Of a stretch of DNA of 64,000 nt, positions 9,276 through 17,825 are shown piece by piece. Origin of the DNA: Kosakonia radicincitans DSM 16656. Its GTDB lineage: Bacteria; Pseudomonadota; Gammaproteobacteria; Enterobacterales; Enterobacteriaceae. A program made the position numbers and the translations under genes. A model generated the notes under the pieces. That model made no database searches. It saw nothing but the letters and a program-made list of their open reading frames with translations, and had not been told where the DNA came from. The stretch lies in contig NZ_CP018016.1 in the NCBI RefSeq assembly GCF_000280495.2, positions 2,666,001 to 2,730,000 of the forward strand. The letters are read 5' to 3'. How positions within the stretch are numbered: position 1 is the stretch's first letter; every line of letters begins with the position of its first letter.

Positions 9276-11870
9276 ATGTTTGAAGCATATAAAATACATG
9301 TCGCTGAACGGGCAAAAAATGGCATACCAGCAAAACCGCTCACCGCTCAGCAGACCAGCGAATTAATTACTCTCCTCGAAAATGAACAGTGTGAGGAACG
9401 AGAATGTTTAATTAATCTGTTAATTAATCAGGTTTCTCCTGGTGTTGATGCCGCTGCGAAAGTCAAAGCGGAATTTCTTGATAAAATCATTAAGGAAAAA
9501 ACAAATCAATACGGCATTACTCCCAACAACGCTATAAATATTCTTGGCACTATGCAGGGTGGATACAATATTCAACCTCTTATTGATTCGTTAGATGACG
9601 ACGAGTTAGCTCCTTTAGCGGCCATTAAACTGAGCCACACAATTCTTATTTTTGAAAAATTTAAAGATATCGAGCAGAAAGCCGGTAATGGAAATGCTCA
9701 TGCCAAAGCGATTATTGAATCATGGGCCAATGCCGAGTGGTTTACCGAACGCGCCGGGCTTGATGAAAAAATAACCCTGACCGTATTTAAAGTCCCCGGT
9801 GAAACGAATACGGATGATCTTTCTCCGGCGCCTGAGGCGTGGTCACGCCCGGATATTCCCCTGCATGCGCTCTCAATGCTGAGTTCTGTAAGGGAAGGGG
9901 TGAATCCTGACCAGCCGGGACAATGCGGCCCGATATCTCAGATACAAGCATTAAAAAACCAGCAGTATCCTCTCGCTTACGTCGGGGATGTGGTGGGGAC
10001 CGGTTCTTCACGAAAATCTGCGACGAACTCAATCCTGTGGCATATCGGCAAGGATATCCCTTTCGTGCCGAACAAACGCAGCGGGGGTTTTGTCTTCGGA
10101 GGGAAAATTGCGCCTATCTTTTTCAATACCCTGGAGGATTCCGGTGCATTTCCCATTGAGCTGGATGTCTCTGGTTTATCAACGGGGATGCTGATCGATC
10201 TTTATCCGTACAAAGGCGAGATCCGCAACCATCGCGATCAAACGCTGATTGCCTCATTTCACCTGAAAACTGAAGTTTTGCTGGATGAAGTACAGGCAGG
10301 TGGCCGCATTCCGTTGATCATTGGCCGTAGCTTAACAGCAAGAGCCAGGGAGTCTCTGGGGCTGCAAACAACGTCCATTTTCAGAAAACCAAAGGCGCCT
10401 GAACCTTCTTCTGCAGGGTTTACACTGGCGCAAAAAATGGTTGGCAGAGCGTGCGGGGTTGAAGGTATTCGCCCTGGTCAATATTGTGAACCTAAAATCA
10501 CCACGGTGGGTTCGCAGGATACGACCGGCGGGATGACGCGCGATGAACTGACGGATCTTGCATGCTTAGGGTTTTCTGCCGATCTGGTCATGCAGTCGTT
10601 TTGCCACACATCCGCGTATCCAAAACCTGTCGACGTTAATTTGCATAAGACGCTGCCTCAGTTCATTACCAGCAGAAAAGGCGTTGCACTGAAACCGGGC
10701 GATGGAATTATCCATTCATGGCTTAACCGCATGCTCATCCCTGACACAGTGGGGACGGGGGCTGATTCACATACGCGCTTTCCATTAGGGATCTCATTCC
10801 CTGGCGGTTCCGGACTGGTTGCTTTTGCGGCGGCCACTGGAATTATGCCTCTCGATATGCCTGAATCTGTGCTGGTCCGCTTTAAGGGTGAAATGCAAAA
10901 AGGGATCACTCTGCGCGATTTAGTGCATGCGATTCCTTACTACGCCATTAAGCAAGGGTTGTTAACGACGGAGAAGAAAAACAAGCGCAATATTTTCTCC
11001 GGCCGTATCCTGGAAATCGAAGGTTTGCAAATGCTAAAAGCCGAGCAGGCCTTTGAACTGGCCGATGCCTCCGCTGAGCGCTCTGCTGCTGCCTGTGTGT
11101 TACGTCTCGAAGAAGAGAACGTTACGGAGTATTTGCGTTCCAATGCCACTTTGCTGCGCTGGATGATTGACCAGGGTTATCAGCATGCGCCAACGCTTGA
11201 AAAGCGCATTGCAGAGATCGAAGCCTGGCTGGCGAATCCGTCATTACTGAGTGCAGATGAAAATGCTGAGTACGCGGCAATCATTGAAATCGATCTGGCT
11301 GAAATTACGGAGCCGATTGTTTGTGCGCCAAATGACCCTGACGATGCCCGTTTACTGTCCGACGTTGCCCGCACGCCAGTAGAGGAGGTTTTCATTGGCT
11401 CCTGCATGACAAATATTGGTCACTTCCGGGCCGCCGGGAAACTGCTGGCAGAGTCCAAAGAGATTCCTGCCCGGCTGTGGATTGCTCCGCCAACCAAAAT
11501 GGATGCACAGCAGCTTTCCAGCGAAGGGTATTTTAATAAGCTCATCCGCTCCGGAGCGCGAATTGAGCCGGCTGGCTGCTCACTTTGCATGGGCAATCAG
11601 GCCCGGGTTAAAGAAGGGAGCAGCGTTGTTTCCACATCAACCCGTAACTTTCCGCACCGTCTTGGTACCGATGCAAAAGTCTTCCTGGCATCAGCTGAGC
11701 TCAGTGCGATTGCCGCAATGCTTGGCAAAATGCCAACCGTTGAACAGTATCTCTGGCATATGGACAGGATCAATGACACCCGGGAAGATACTTATCGTTA
11801 CTTAAATTTCCATCAGTTGGCTGAGTATCAAACAGCGGGAAATGAACGCATTGATGTCGTAACGATTTAA
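9276..11870 (+). CDS. aconitate hydratase B paralogue (AcnB-like)
   Basis: An 864-residue AcnB-type aconitase, collinear with E. coli AcnB (865 aa). N-terminal HEAT-like domain, then the swivel domain ([38 protein letters not shown]), then the catalytic domains. The [4Fe-4S] cysteines are all present: Cys710 in [11 protein letters not shown], and Cys768 and Cys771 in [10 protein letters not shown]. Substrate motifs [19 protein letters not shown] and [11 protein letters not shown] are kept, so it should be active. It interconverts cis-aconitate, citrate and isocitrate. Housekeeping acnB normally sits near pdhR-lpd, so this is probably a second copy dedicated to the cluster. It starts at ATG 9276 after an AAGGT site, 62 nt downstream of the hydrolase gene. 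Confidence 0.93.
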   Translation: MFEAYKIHVAERAKNGIPAKPLTAQQTSELITLLENEQCEERECLINLLINQVSPGVDAAAKVKAEFLDKIIKEKTNQYGITPNNAINILGTMQGGYNIQPLIDSLDDDELAPLAAIKLSHTILIFEKFKDIEQKAGNGNAHAKAIIESWANAEWFTERAGLDEKITLTVFKVPGETNTDDLSPAPEAWSRPDIPLHALSMLSSVREGVNPDQPGQCGPISQIQALKNQQYPLAYVGDVVGTGSSRKSATNSILWHIGKDIPFVPNKRSGGFVFGGKIAPIFFNTLEDSGAFPIELDVSGLSTGMLIDLYPYKGEIRNHRDQTLIASFHLKTEVLLDEVQAGGRIPLIIGRSLTARARESLGLQTTSIFRKPKAPEPSSAGFTLAQKMVGRACGVEGIRPGQYCEPKITTVGSQDTTGGMTRDELTDLACLGFSADLVMQSFCHTSAYPKPVDVNLHKTLPQFITSRKGVALKPGDGIIHSWLNRMLIPDTVGTGADSHTRFPLGISFPGGSGLVAFAAATGIMPLDMPESVLVRFKGEMQKGITLRDLVHAIPYYAIKQGLLTTEKKNKRNIFSGRILEIEGLQMLKAEQAFELADASAERSAAACVLRLEEENVTEYLRSNATLLRWMIDQGYQHAPTLEKRIAEIEAWLANPSLLSADENAEYAAIIEIDLAEITEPIVCAPNDPDDARLLSDVARTPVEEVFIGSCMTNIGHFRAAGKLLAESKEIPARLWIAPPTKMDAQQLSSEGYFNKLIRSGARIEPAGCSLCMGNQARVKEGSSVVSTSTRNFPHRLGTDAKVFLASAELSAIAAMLGKMPTVEQYLWHMDRINDTREDTYRYLNFHQLAEYQTAGNERIDVVTI

Positions 11871-11910
11871 GCTTCACGGTTCTTGTTGCTGGCCTGATAG
11901 CCTGGTGTGA

Positions 11911-11951
11911 CTGATCTTAATCGGCGTAAATCTTCAGCCGATTAAGATCAG
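11911..11951 (+). terminator. perfect 15-bp hairpin closing the citrate lyase/aconitase cluster
   Basis: CTGATCTTAATCGGC (11911-11925) pairs perfectly with GCCGATTAAGATCAG (11937-11951) around an 11-nt loop, 41 nt after the aconitase stop. No T-run follows on either strand, so it may be a factor-assisted terminator or a 3'-end stabiliser. A second, shorter repeat (TTGGTGTCG 11967-11975 with CGACACCAA 12007-12015) lies just beyond it, before the end of the convergent RidA-like gene. Confidence 0.55.
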
Positions 11952-12054
11952 AGTGACAACGTCGGGTTGGTGTCGGCATTGCCCGGCCATGCGCGCGAAG
12001 CATGAACGACACCAATACCGGCATCAAGCGGCGGCAATATGCGCGTTCCTGTTT

Positions 12055-12450
12055 TTATCGGGCAGGAATTCGGGCAATGACCTTAATTTCAAAATCGAAT
12101 CCTGCAAGCCAGGTAACGCCTACGGCAGTCCAGTTTGGATAGGGTGGCTGCGGGAAGATCGCCTGTTTTATCTGCATAATTGTTGGAAACTGGTTTTGCG
12201 GATCGGTATGAAAGGTCGTGACATCAATCAGATCGTCAAACGTACAACCTGCGGCAGCAAGCGTCGCTTGCAGATTATCGAATGCCCGTTGCACCTGAGC
12301 GGCAAAATCTGGCTCCGGCGTACCGTCGGCGCGGCTACCGACCTGGCCGGAAACAAACAACAAATCTCCGGAACGGATGGCGGCTGAATAACCATGTTCT
12401 TCATAAAGCGCATGACGGTTAGCCGGGAAAATGGGTTCACGCTGGATCAT
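12055..12450 (-). CDS. RidA/YjgF family protein
   Basis: A 131-residue single-domain RidA-superfamily protein (trimeric, cytosolic). The family pattern is visible as YSAAIRSGDLLFVSGQVGSRADG near the start, AAQVQRAFDNLQATLAAAG in the middle and a C-terminal FEIKVIARIP. RidA proteins deaminate reactive enamine/imine intermediates, while other subfamilies act in specific catabolic routes; this one is not obviously RidA itself. It is divergently transcribed from a TetR regulator across a 120-bp region with two palindromes, so it is the likely target of that regulator. Confidence 0.85.
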   Translation of the reverse strand: MIQREPIFPANRHALYEEHGYSAAIRSGDLLFVSGQVGSRADGTPEPDFAAQVQRAFDNLQATLAAAGCTFDDLIDVTTFHTDPQNQFPTIMQIKQAIFPQPPYPNWTAVGVTWLAGFDFEIKVIARIPAR

Positions 12451-12512
12451 AGGGTTTCCTTTTTTCAGTGAATGTTAAAAACGAGAAGCAGGGTGCTGAC
12501 AAATCGTTTAAT

Positions 12513-12554
12513 ATACGCGGCGTATGTTAAATTAATATCACATACGCCGCGTAT
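12513..12554. promoter_or_regulatory. twin palindromic operators between ridA-like and tetR genes
   Basis: ATACGCGGCGTAT (12513-12525) and its exact reverse complement ATACGCCGCGTAT (12542-12554) lie 29 bp centre to centre. Each is itself a 13-bp palindrome around one central base, as TetR dimers prefer. The downstream copy lies 16 bp before the tetR start codon and immediately next to the AAGGAG ribosome site, so binding should repress tetR; the pair also sits in the promoter region of the divergent RidA-like gene. Confidence 0.7.
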
Positions 12555-12570
12555 GTCAAAAGGAGATCGC

Positions 12571-13155
12571 ATGATCAAGCGTCGTAGCGAAACGATGGAA
12601 GAGAACCGGGGCAGGTTGATTAGTGCAGCGCGAAAGGCGTTTGCAGAAAAAGGCTATGCCGCCGCATCAATGGATGAGTTAACGGCCAGCGTAGGCCTGA
12701 CGCGCGGCGCGCTCTATCACAATTTTGGTGATAAAAAGGGGTTGCTTGCCGCGGTTGTTGCGCAGGTGGATGGTGAAATGGCACAACGCGCAAAAGCGGT
12801 TGCGGCCACTGCCAACGATGAGTGGGAGAGGTTACTGGCCGAAGGGATTGCCTACATCAAAATGGCTCTCGACCCGGAAGTGCAGCGTATTGTTTTACTG
12901 GATGGTCCGGCTTTTCTCGGCGACCCGGCGCAGTGGCCAAGCCAGAATAGCTGCCTGGAATCCACCCGCCAGGCGGTGTTGAATATGATTGATCGTGGTA
13001 TTCTTAAGTCGGTGGATGCCGATGCCGCTGCGCGCATGTTAAATGGTGCGGCAATGAATGCCGCGCTGTCGATTGCGGCCTGCGACGATCCGCAAAAAGC
13101 GCTTCCTAACTATATTGAGGTATTTACGCTCCTGGCGAGCGGCTTACGTAATTAA
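12571..13155 (+). CDS. TetR/AcrR family transcriptional regulator
   Basis: A 194-residue TetR-family repressor. The N-terminal HTH runs over residues 10-56 (RLISAARKAFAEKGYAAAS, then VGLTRGALYHNFGDKKGLL), followed by an all-helical ligand domain. ATG 12571 was chosen because AAGGAG ends 5 nt before it, whereas longer versions would begin inside the operator region. It very likely binds the two palindromes directly upstream and controls itself and the divergent RidA-like gene. The ligand is unknown. Confidence 0.88.
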   Translation: MIKRRSETMEENRGRLISAARKAFAEKGYAAASMDELTASVGLTRGALYHNFGDKKGLLAAVVAQVDGEMAQRAKAVAATANDEWERLLAEGIAYIKMALDPEVQRIVLLDGPAFLGDPAQWPSQNSCLESTRQAVLNMIDRGILKSVDADAAARMLNGAAMNAALSIAACDDPQKALPNYIEVFTLLASGLRN

Positions 13156-13296
13156 CCGACAGGGCTGAGCCGAATGCACCGTTCTGATTGTCGCATCGGC
13201 CAGCTCCGTAATTTATATCTGTCAGTGATTGCGCCAGCCGGTCAGATCCAGGTCATAAGTAAAATCTGTGCCGGTGTGGTTAACGGATGTTCACCA

Positions 13297-14928
13297 TTAA
13301 CCCGCGAGGACGGCACGTAGTTCGCTTAAAGGAACAGCTTTTGCGAAATACCATCCCTGAGCACAGCTCTCAGGTACATTTTCCCTGAGGAACTGATACT
13401 GCATTTCAGTTTCCACTCCTTCGAAGACCACTATTTTAGGAATGTTTTTAAACATTTCTATCAAACCAGGAAGAATATGTTTATTGATGGATTCAGTCCC
13501 TATCGAATCAGTTAATGATTTATCAATTTTAATTTCATCAACGTCAAGTAATGAAAGCCAGTTCAGATTCGAATAACCGGTTCCGAAATCGTCAAGTGCA
13601 AACATGATACCGGTACCCTTAAAAAAATCCATCGCTTGCTTGATATCATCGGTTCCGGAGCTTTGTCTTTCCGTAATTTCAAGAATAATAGACTTGCCTG
13701 CAACGTTTTCTTTTTTTAACGTGCTCAGCAGTTTTTCACGAAATTCCGCAGAGCAGATATCAGCACAACTCACGTTGATGCTTAAAGTGATATCGTTGTT
13801 CAGCAATATTGGCGCACACTCCCTGATGGCATGCTCAACCACATACTGGCTAATCTTGGCTATTAAGCCATTTCTTTCCGCAAGCGGAATAAATATATCA
13901 GGGCCAATATATCCTATCTGAGGATCTGTCCAGCGTAAAAGTGCCTCTACTCCGGTTATATTCCGGTCTTTAACTTTGTATATGGGTTGATAGACGAAAT
14001 GTAATTCCCGATTCAGAATTGCATTTTCCAGCCGGGAAAGTAATGATTGCTTATGTGATAAGCCATTAACATACAGCGTGCCAATCAAAGACCCGATAAT
14101 AAAGGACAGGCTAAATAAAAACGCCAGGACATAAATATTGTTTTTGAAGAAGAGAGAGTGTGAGGTTCCGGTAATAACACAAATATCATTCACCCTGTTG
14201 CAGGAGTGTTCAGTAAAGTACAACAAAGAATGAGCTTTATTATGCTCTACCGATTCCAGTAATTGCGTGTTTTTGCCAATCATGAAAAAATGATTTTCGT
14301 GGTTAAAATCACCTATGACAGCATCAAAATCCATTTTATTGGCTTCCTCCCAGAAACGCTTGAAGGCAAAGGGAGAAACCGTTATGGCGAAGTTATTGGT
14401 GTAAAGAACATCTGCGGTAATGTTCTCTTCTATCAATGCGTCAAATACCCAGGTATAACTACCCCGATTAACCTTATTTCTGAATATATTTAAAGAAACA
14501 GGTGAATTCAGTTTTCCCCAGAGGGCTGAACAGATAATTTTCTCATCATCAACATAGGCGATATCCTTAATCAGAGGGTAGGGCCAGAGCTGTTTTCGCA
14601 GCGCATTCAGGTACTGGCTACTGCATGGCTCATAGACTGCGAACTCCTGTCGAAGTCCATCAATCAGTTTTACCTGCTCGATCAGGCTGTCACTGCGTGC
14701 CAGAATTGAATCAGCATAATCTTCCATTTTTTCATGGATATAGTAATAATAAACCCCTTGTCCTGTGCCGTACAGAACGCCGAATGTTAAGACTATTGAA
14801 AGCGTGTAGATACTGATCCGGTGGTGGATAATTTTCAGTATTTGCATTGGCATTATTGACAGCATCCCCCTGTCGTTATGGTTATCCGGCGTGAACGCTT
14901 TGCATAATATTGACCATACTCCTGCCAT
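13297..14928 (-). CDS. CSS-motif EAL-domain c-di-GMP phosphodiesterase
   Basis: A 543-residue inner-membrane protein of the E. coli YlaB/YjcC type. One TM helix (about residues 38-60) leads into a periplasmic CSS domain with YEPCSSQYLNALRK near residue 87. A second TM helix (about 270-292) and a cytosolic EAL domain follow. Catalytic motifs are VEALLRW, an NVS segment, DDFGTGYSNLNW and FEGVET, consistent with an active enzyme that hydrolyses c-di-GMP to pGpG. In the family, periplasmic redox state of the CSS cysteines gates activity. The start is uncertain: internal ATGs at 14865, 14853 and 14847 would remove an unneeded N-terminus, and none has a clear ribosome site. The gene is visibly AT-rich compared with the backbone. 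Confidence 0.88.
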   Translation of the reverse strand: MAGVWSILCKAFTPDNHNDRGMLSIMPMQILKIIHHRISIYTLSIVLTFGVLYGTGQGVYYYYIHEKMEDYADSILARSDSLIEQVKLIDGLRQEFAVYEPCSSQYLNALRKQLWPYPLIKDIAYVDDEKIICSALWGKLNSPVSLNIFRNKVNRGSYTWVFDALIEENITADVLYTNNFAITVSPFAFKRFWEEANKMDFDAVIGDFNHENHFFMIGKNTQLLESVEHNKAHSLLYFTEHSCNRVNDICVITGTSHSLFFKNNIYVLAFLFSLSFIIGSLIGTLYVNGLSHKQSLLSRLENAILNRELHFVYQPIYKVKDRNITGVEALLRWTDPQIGYIGPDIFIPLAERNGLIAKISQYVVEHAIRECAPILLNNDITLSINVSCADICSAEFREKLLSTLKKENVAGKSIILEITERQSSGTDDIKQAMDFFKGTGIMFALDDFGTGYSNLNWLSLLDVDEIKIDKSLTDSIGTESINKHILPGLIEMFKNIPKIVVFEGVETEMQYQFLRENVPESCAQGWYFAKAVPLSELRAVLAG

Positions 14929-15390
14929 CGCATTGTGACATGAGAGGTAAACAACAGTTTTCGTGATTATCGGCCGTACGGTTCTGGACTTTATCAGTAA
15001 TGTATACCCATTCCCTCATTCGGCGATACCTGTGACCCTTACCCCGAGTCATAATCAGGAATAACCGGCTTCAGTCTGGCTAAATATTCTGGCAATTCCC
15101 TGACTTTTCGGGAAATTTTGACAGGGTCATCCAACCCCGTGAAAAGGGGGAGTCTCTGGTCAGAGTGTATGCAGCCAGGCAACGATCTTGCGCAGCATTG
15201 CAACCATACGACAGTTAGAAATTACAGCTGTGTTATCAAAGCCTGGCTGTGTGGAAAACCGAAAATATCACATACGCCACCGGGTTCTTTCCGTTAACTG
15301 TGCCCGGTTCCTCTGGTCTTGTCGCGCCTCAGGAGAAAGCATGAAACTCCTGTCTTCTCCGGGGGCCTTTTCCTGGCCCGCCGGAACATG
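14929..15390. other. gene-free stretch between EAL gene and usp gene
   Basis: No convincing gene is seen. A 39-codon frame starting at 15341 with GGAG before it runs into the 3' end of the opposite usp gene and has no recognisable product. The only notable sequence is AATATCACATACGCC at 15264-15278, which repeats 15 bases of the TetR operator region (12534-12548). Confidence 0.5.
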
Positions 15391-15825
15391 TTACCGAACG
15401 ACCAGAACAGGGCATCTGGCGTGTCTCACCACTGCTGCAGCGTTTGAACCCAACAGATAGGTAGAGATATCCGGTCGATGGGAGGCAATGATGATTAAAT
15501 CCGCATTAATCGAATCGGCAAGCTTGAGGATTTGATCCTTTGGTGATCCGGTTGCAACATGGGTCTGGATCTTTTCGGATGGCAATTTGAATTGCTTAGC
15601 AAGCTCATCCAGTTTTGATAATGCAGCATGCTGTATTTCTTTCATTTTCGGCATTTCAATCGAATAGGCCAGACCCAACGTTGAATAATACGGTAACGAA
15701 GGTATAACCGTGAGAAAATGCACTCTGGCGGTATTCATCACAGCGTGCGCCTGAACAAAGGGAATGACCTGGTGGGTCAGCTCTGTTTCAGAGATATCGA
15801 TGGGAACCAGAATAGAATTGTACAC
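15391..15825 (-). CDS. universal stress protein, UspF-like
   Basis: A 144-residue UspA-superfamily protein strongly resembling E. coli UspF along its length ([10 protein letters not shown] at the start, [49 protein letters not shown] at the end). The nucleotide-binding glycines near the C-terminus are kept, so ATP binding is expected. It sits about 270 bp beyond the enolase 3' end and has its own upstream region, where no promoter is obvious. Its position beside an enolase-Usp-pyrophosphatase operon suggests a stress-survival cassette. Whether it is the genome's only uspF cannot be told from the window. Confidence 0.88.
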   Translation of the reverse strand: MYNSILVPIDISETELTHQVIPFVQAHAVMNTARVHFLTVIPSLPYYSTLGLAYSIEMPKMKEIQHAALSKLDELAKQFKLPSEKIQTHVATGSPKDQILKLADSINADLIIIASHRPDISTYLLGSNAAAVVRHARCPVLVVR

Positions 15826-16040
15826 TTTAGACCTCCTGTATTATTTTGTTTAGTTGAGAATAGTCTCTTTACAATTAAAAAATGTGTACCTGCAGCCAAA
15901 TTTTGATTCCATTTCACTCCTTATCGAAGATGAAACATACCGTGGGAAGGTACATCAAAATCAGAAGGATTCATTCGGACAGTAATAAAGTCGGAGTCAG
16001 TTTCATTATCATGCTTGTTCAGGTGAATATAACCTGAAGG

Positions 16041-16068
16041 GTGTATGCCGGTTTTCACCGGCATACAC
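16041..16068 (-). terminator. 12-bp hairpin downstream of the second enolase gene
   Basis: GTGTATGCCGGT (16041-16052) and ACCGGCATACAC (16057-16068) form a perfect 12-bp stem with a TTTC tetraloop, 25 nt past the enolase stop. It lacks a clear U-tract on the minus strand but is the natural 3' end of the ppaC-usp-eno transcript. Confidence 0.6.
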
Positions 16069-16093
16069 ACGGCAGATGCCATGATGATTTCGG

Positions 16094-17383
16094 TCAGGCA
16101 CGGCGAACAAAAGCTTTGATGCCTGCATATCGGGCTTCATTGCCCAGTTCCTGCTCAATGCGCATAAGCTGATTGTATTTTTCAATACGTTCGCCGCGGC
16201 ATGGCGCGCCGGTTTTCAGATGCCCCGCCCGCAATGCCACCGTCATGTCGGCGATAAACGTGTCCATGGTTTCACCGCTGCGGTGCGAAATAAAAGCGCC
16301 CCATCCGTGTTCATGACACAGTGAAACCGCGTCGAACGTCTCGCTCAACGTACCAATCTGGTTGAGTTTGATGAGCGCCGCGCTGGCCAGGTTTTCTTCA
16401 ATACCCCGGCGGATATACTTCACATTCGTTACGAAAAGGTCGTCACCGACCAGTTCGGCGCGTCCGCCAAGTTTCTCATGCAGATGTTTCCAGCCAGCCC
16501 AGTCATCCTCGGCGAGCCCGTCTTCAAGCAGGACAATGGGGAAGTGGCTCATCAGTTCACCATAATAATCCGTCATCTCTTCAGCGCTCAGGGCGCTGTT
16601 TTCGGTGCGAAGGTGATATTTCCCGTCACGGTAAAATTCGCTGGATGCCGGGTCCATACAGATACTGATATCTTCCCCCGGTCGGTAACCGGCTTTCTCA
16701 ATGGCCTGAACAATGAATTCCAGCGGCTCACGGTTCGAGGAGACGGCCGGAGCAAATCCCCCTTCATCGCCCACCGCAGCGGAGAGGTTCCGGGACAGCA
16801 GGATCTGGCGCAGAGTCTGATAGACCTCGTTGCCCTGACGAACGGCCTCTGCCAGCGTTGAAGCACCGTGCGGTGCTATCATGAATTCCTGAAAATCGGC
16901 TCCCTGACCACGGGCATGAACGCCACCGTTAATAATATTCATACACGGAACGGGCAAAAGGCTGGCATTGAGTCCGCCGAGATAGCGGTAAAGTGGCTGA
17001 CGGGTGACCTGAGCGGCCAGTCTGGCCACCGCCAGCGAAACACCCAGAATGGCATTGGCACCAAGTCGGCTTTTGTTCTCCGTACCGTCCAGTTCCCGCA
17101 TCAGATTATCCAGTCGCCGCTGCTCCCGCACATCGGTTCCCCTGACGGCGTCGCAAATTTCTGTCTCCACGGCCTTAACGGCATCACGGACTCCTTTCCC
17201 GCCGAAACGCCCGGGATCACCATCGCGGCGTTCAGTTGCCTCTCTTGAGCCGGTACTGGCCCCGGACGGTACCGATGCACGTGCCATCTGACCATCTGAA
17301 GTAAAAGCGTCCACCTCAACCGTGGGATTACCGCGAGAGTCGAGAATTTCGCGGGCCGTGACTTTTTCAAGTAGAAAATTCAT
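16094..17383 (-). CDS. enolase, divergent second copy
   Basis: A 429-residue phosphopyruvate hydratase (2-phosphoglycerate to phosphoenolpyruvate). Active-site landmarks are present: SGASTGSREA loop, GDEGGFAP (catalytic Glu), CMDPASSEF, LLEDGLAEDDW and GDDLFVTN (Mg ligands), LIKLNQIGTL (catalytic Lys) and ISHRSGET. It is distinctly unlike typical enterobacterial Eno in wording (for example SICMDPASSEF, ALRAGHLKTGAPCRGER), and housekeeping eno lies next to pyrG elsewhere, so this is an acquired paralogue. It follows the usp gene by 16 nt and ends a three-gene operon with a pyrophosphatase. Likely role: sustaining lower glycolysis under stress (inference). Confidence 0.93.
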   Translation of the reverse strand: MNFLLEKVTAREILDSRGNPTVEVDAFTSDGQMARASVPSGASTGSREATERRDGDPGRFGGKGVRDAVKAVETEICDAVRGTDVREQRRLDNLMRELDGTENKSRLGANAILGVSLAVARLAAQVTRQPLYRYLGGLNASLLPVPCMNIINGGVHARGQGADFQEFMIAPHGASTLAEAVRQGNEVYQTLRQILLSRNLSAAVGDEGGFAPAVSSNREPLEFIVQAIEKAGYRPGEDISICMDPASSEFYRDGKYHLRTENSALSAEEMTDYYGELMSHFPIVLLEDGLAEDDWAGWKHLHEKLGGRAELVGDDLFVTNVKYIRRGIEENLASAALIKLNQIGTLSETFDAVSLCHEHGWGAFISHRSGETMDTFIADMTVALRAGHLKTGAPCRGERIEKYNQLMRIEQELGNEARYAGIKAFVRRA

Positions 17384-17399
17384 ACAGTTCTCCTGTAGC

Positions 17400-17825
17400 T
17401 CAGTCGTGAATGTGTTTAATCAGAACGTCTACGTTCAGGTGGTTAACGTATTCAGCCGAACGGGACGTCAGTGCTCCCATAAAACGGTTCCGGTGGCCTG
17501 CAATCACCAGGTCCACACCGGTGTCGGTAATGCATTTCTGTACATCTTCAAAACGCCGCATGGTGACCAGCTCTCGCGCGTCAACGTGCTCCGCCACAGA
17601 GGACGTCAGCTCACTGAACAACGCCTTCGCCTGAACAACGTCTTTTGATACGGCATCGTCCATCAGGCCGTCCGATATGTAGTTCATCTCCCGATAGTCA
17701 TTACAGATATGAGCAAGTGTGATGTTCATTTGCAGCAGGCGGGACAGAGTTGCCGCCAGTGCGAGCAGGGGGACGCCATCCTCTTTCCCCTGAACAAGAA
17801 CAAGTGCATGTGTGTAGATTTTCAT
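17400..17825 (-). CDS. universal stress protein family protein
   Basis: A 141-residue UspA-fold protein resembling the UspA/UspC/UspD group (ALVLVQGKEDGVPLLALAATLS, VDLVIAGHRNRFMGALTSRSAEYVNHLNVDVLIKHI). It lacks the Gly-rich ATP loop of UspF-type proteins, so it probably does not bind ATP. Its ATG overlaps the stop of the upstream pyrophosphatase gene (ATGA), and enolase follows 16 nt later. The three are therefore translationally linked. Confidence 0.85.
   Translation of the reverse strand: MKIYTHALVLVQGKEDGVPLLALAATLSRLLQMNITLAHICNDYREMNYISDGLMDDAVSKDVVQAKALFSELTSSVAEHVDARELVTMRRFEDVQKCITDTGVDLVIAGHRNRFMGALTSRSAEYVNHLNVDVLIKHIHD

Noticed and set aside
11953..12387. 144-codon plus-strand frame after the cit cluster
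   Set aside because: It lies over the hairpin flank and the RidA-like gene on the other strand; the RidA motifs show which strand codes.
15188..15460. 90-codon plus-strand frame in the gap before the UspF-like gene
   Set aside because: No recognisable family, and its 3' part overlaps usp. A shorter version from ATG 15341 has GGAG upstream but is only 39 codons, so it was noted as non-coding.
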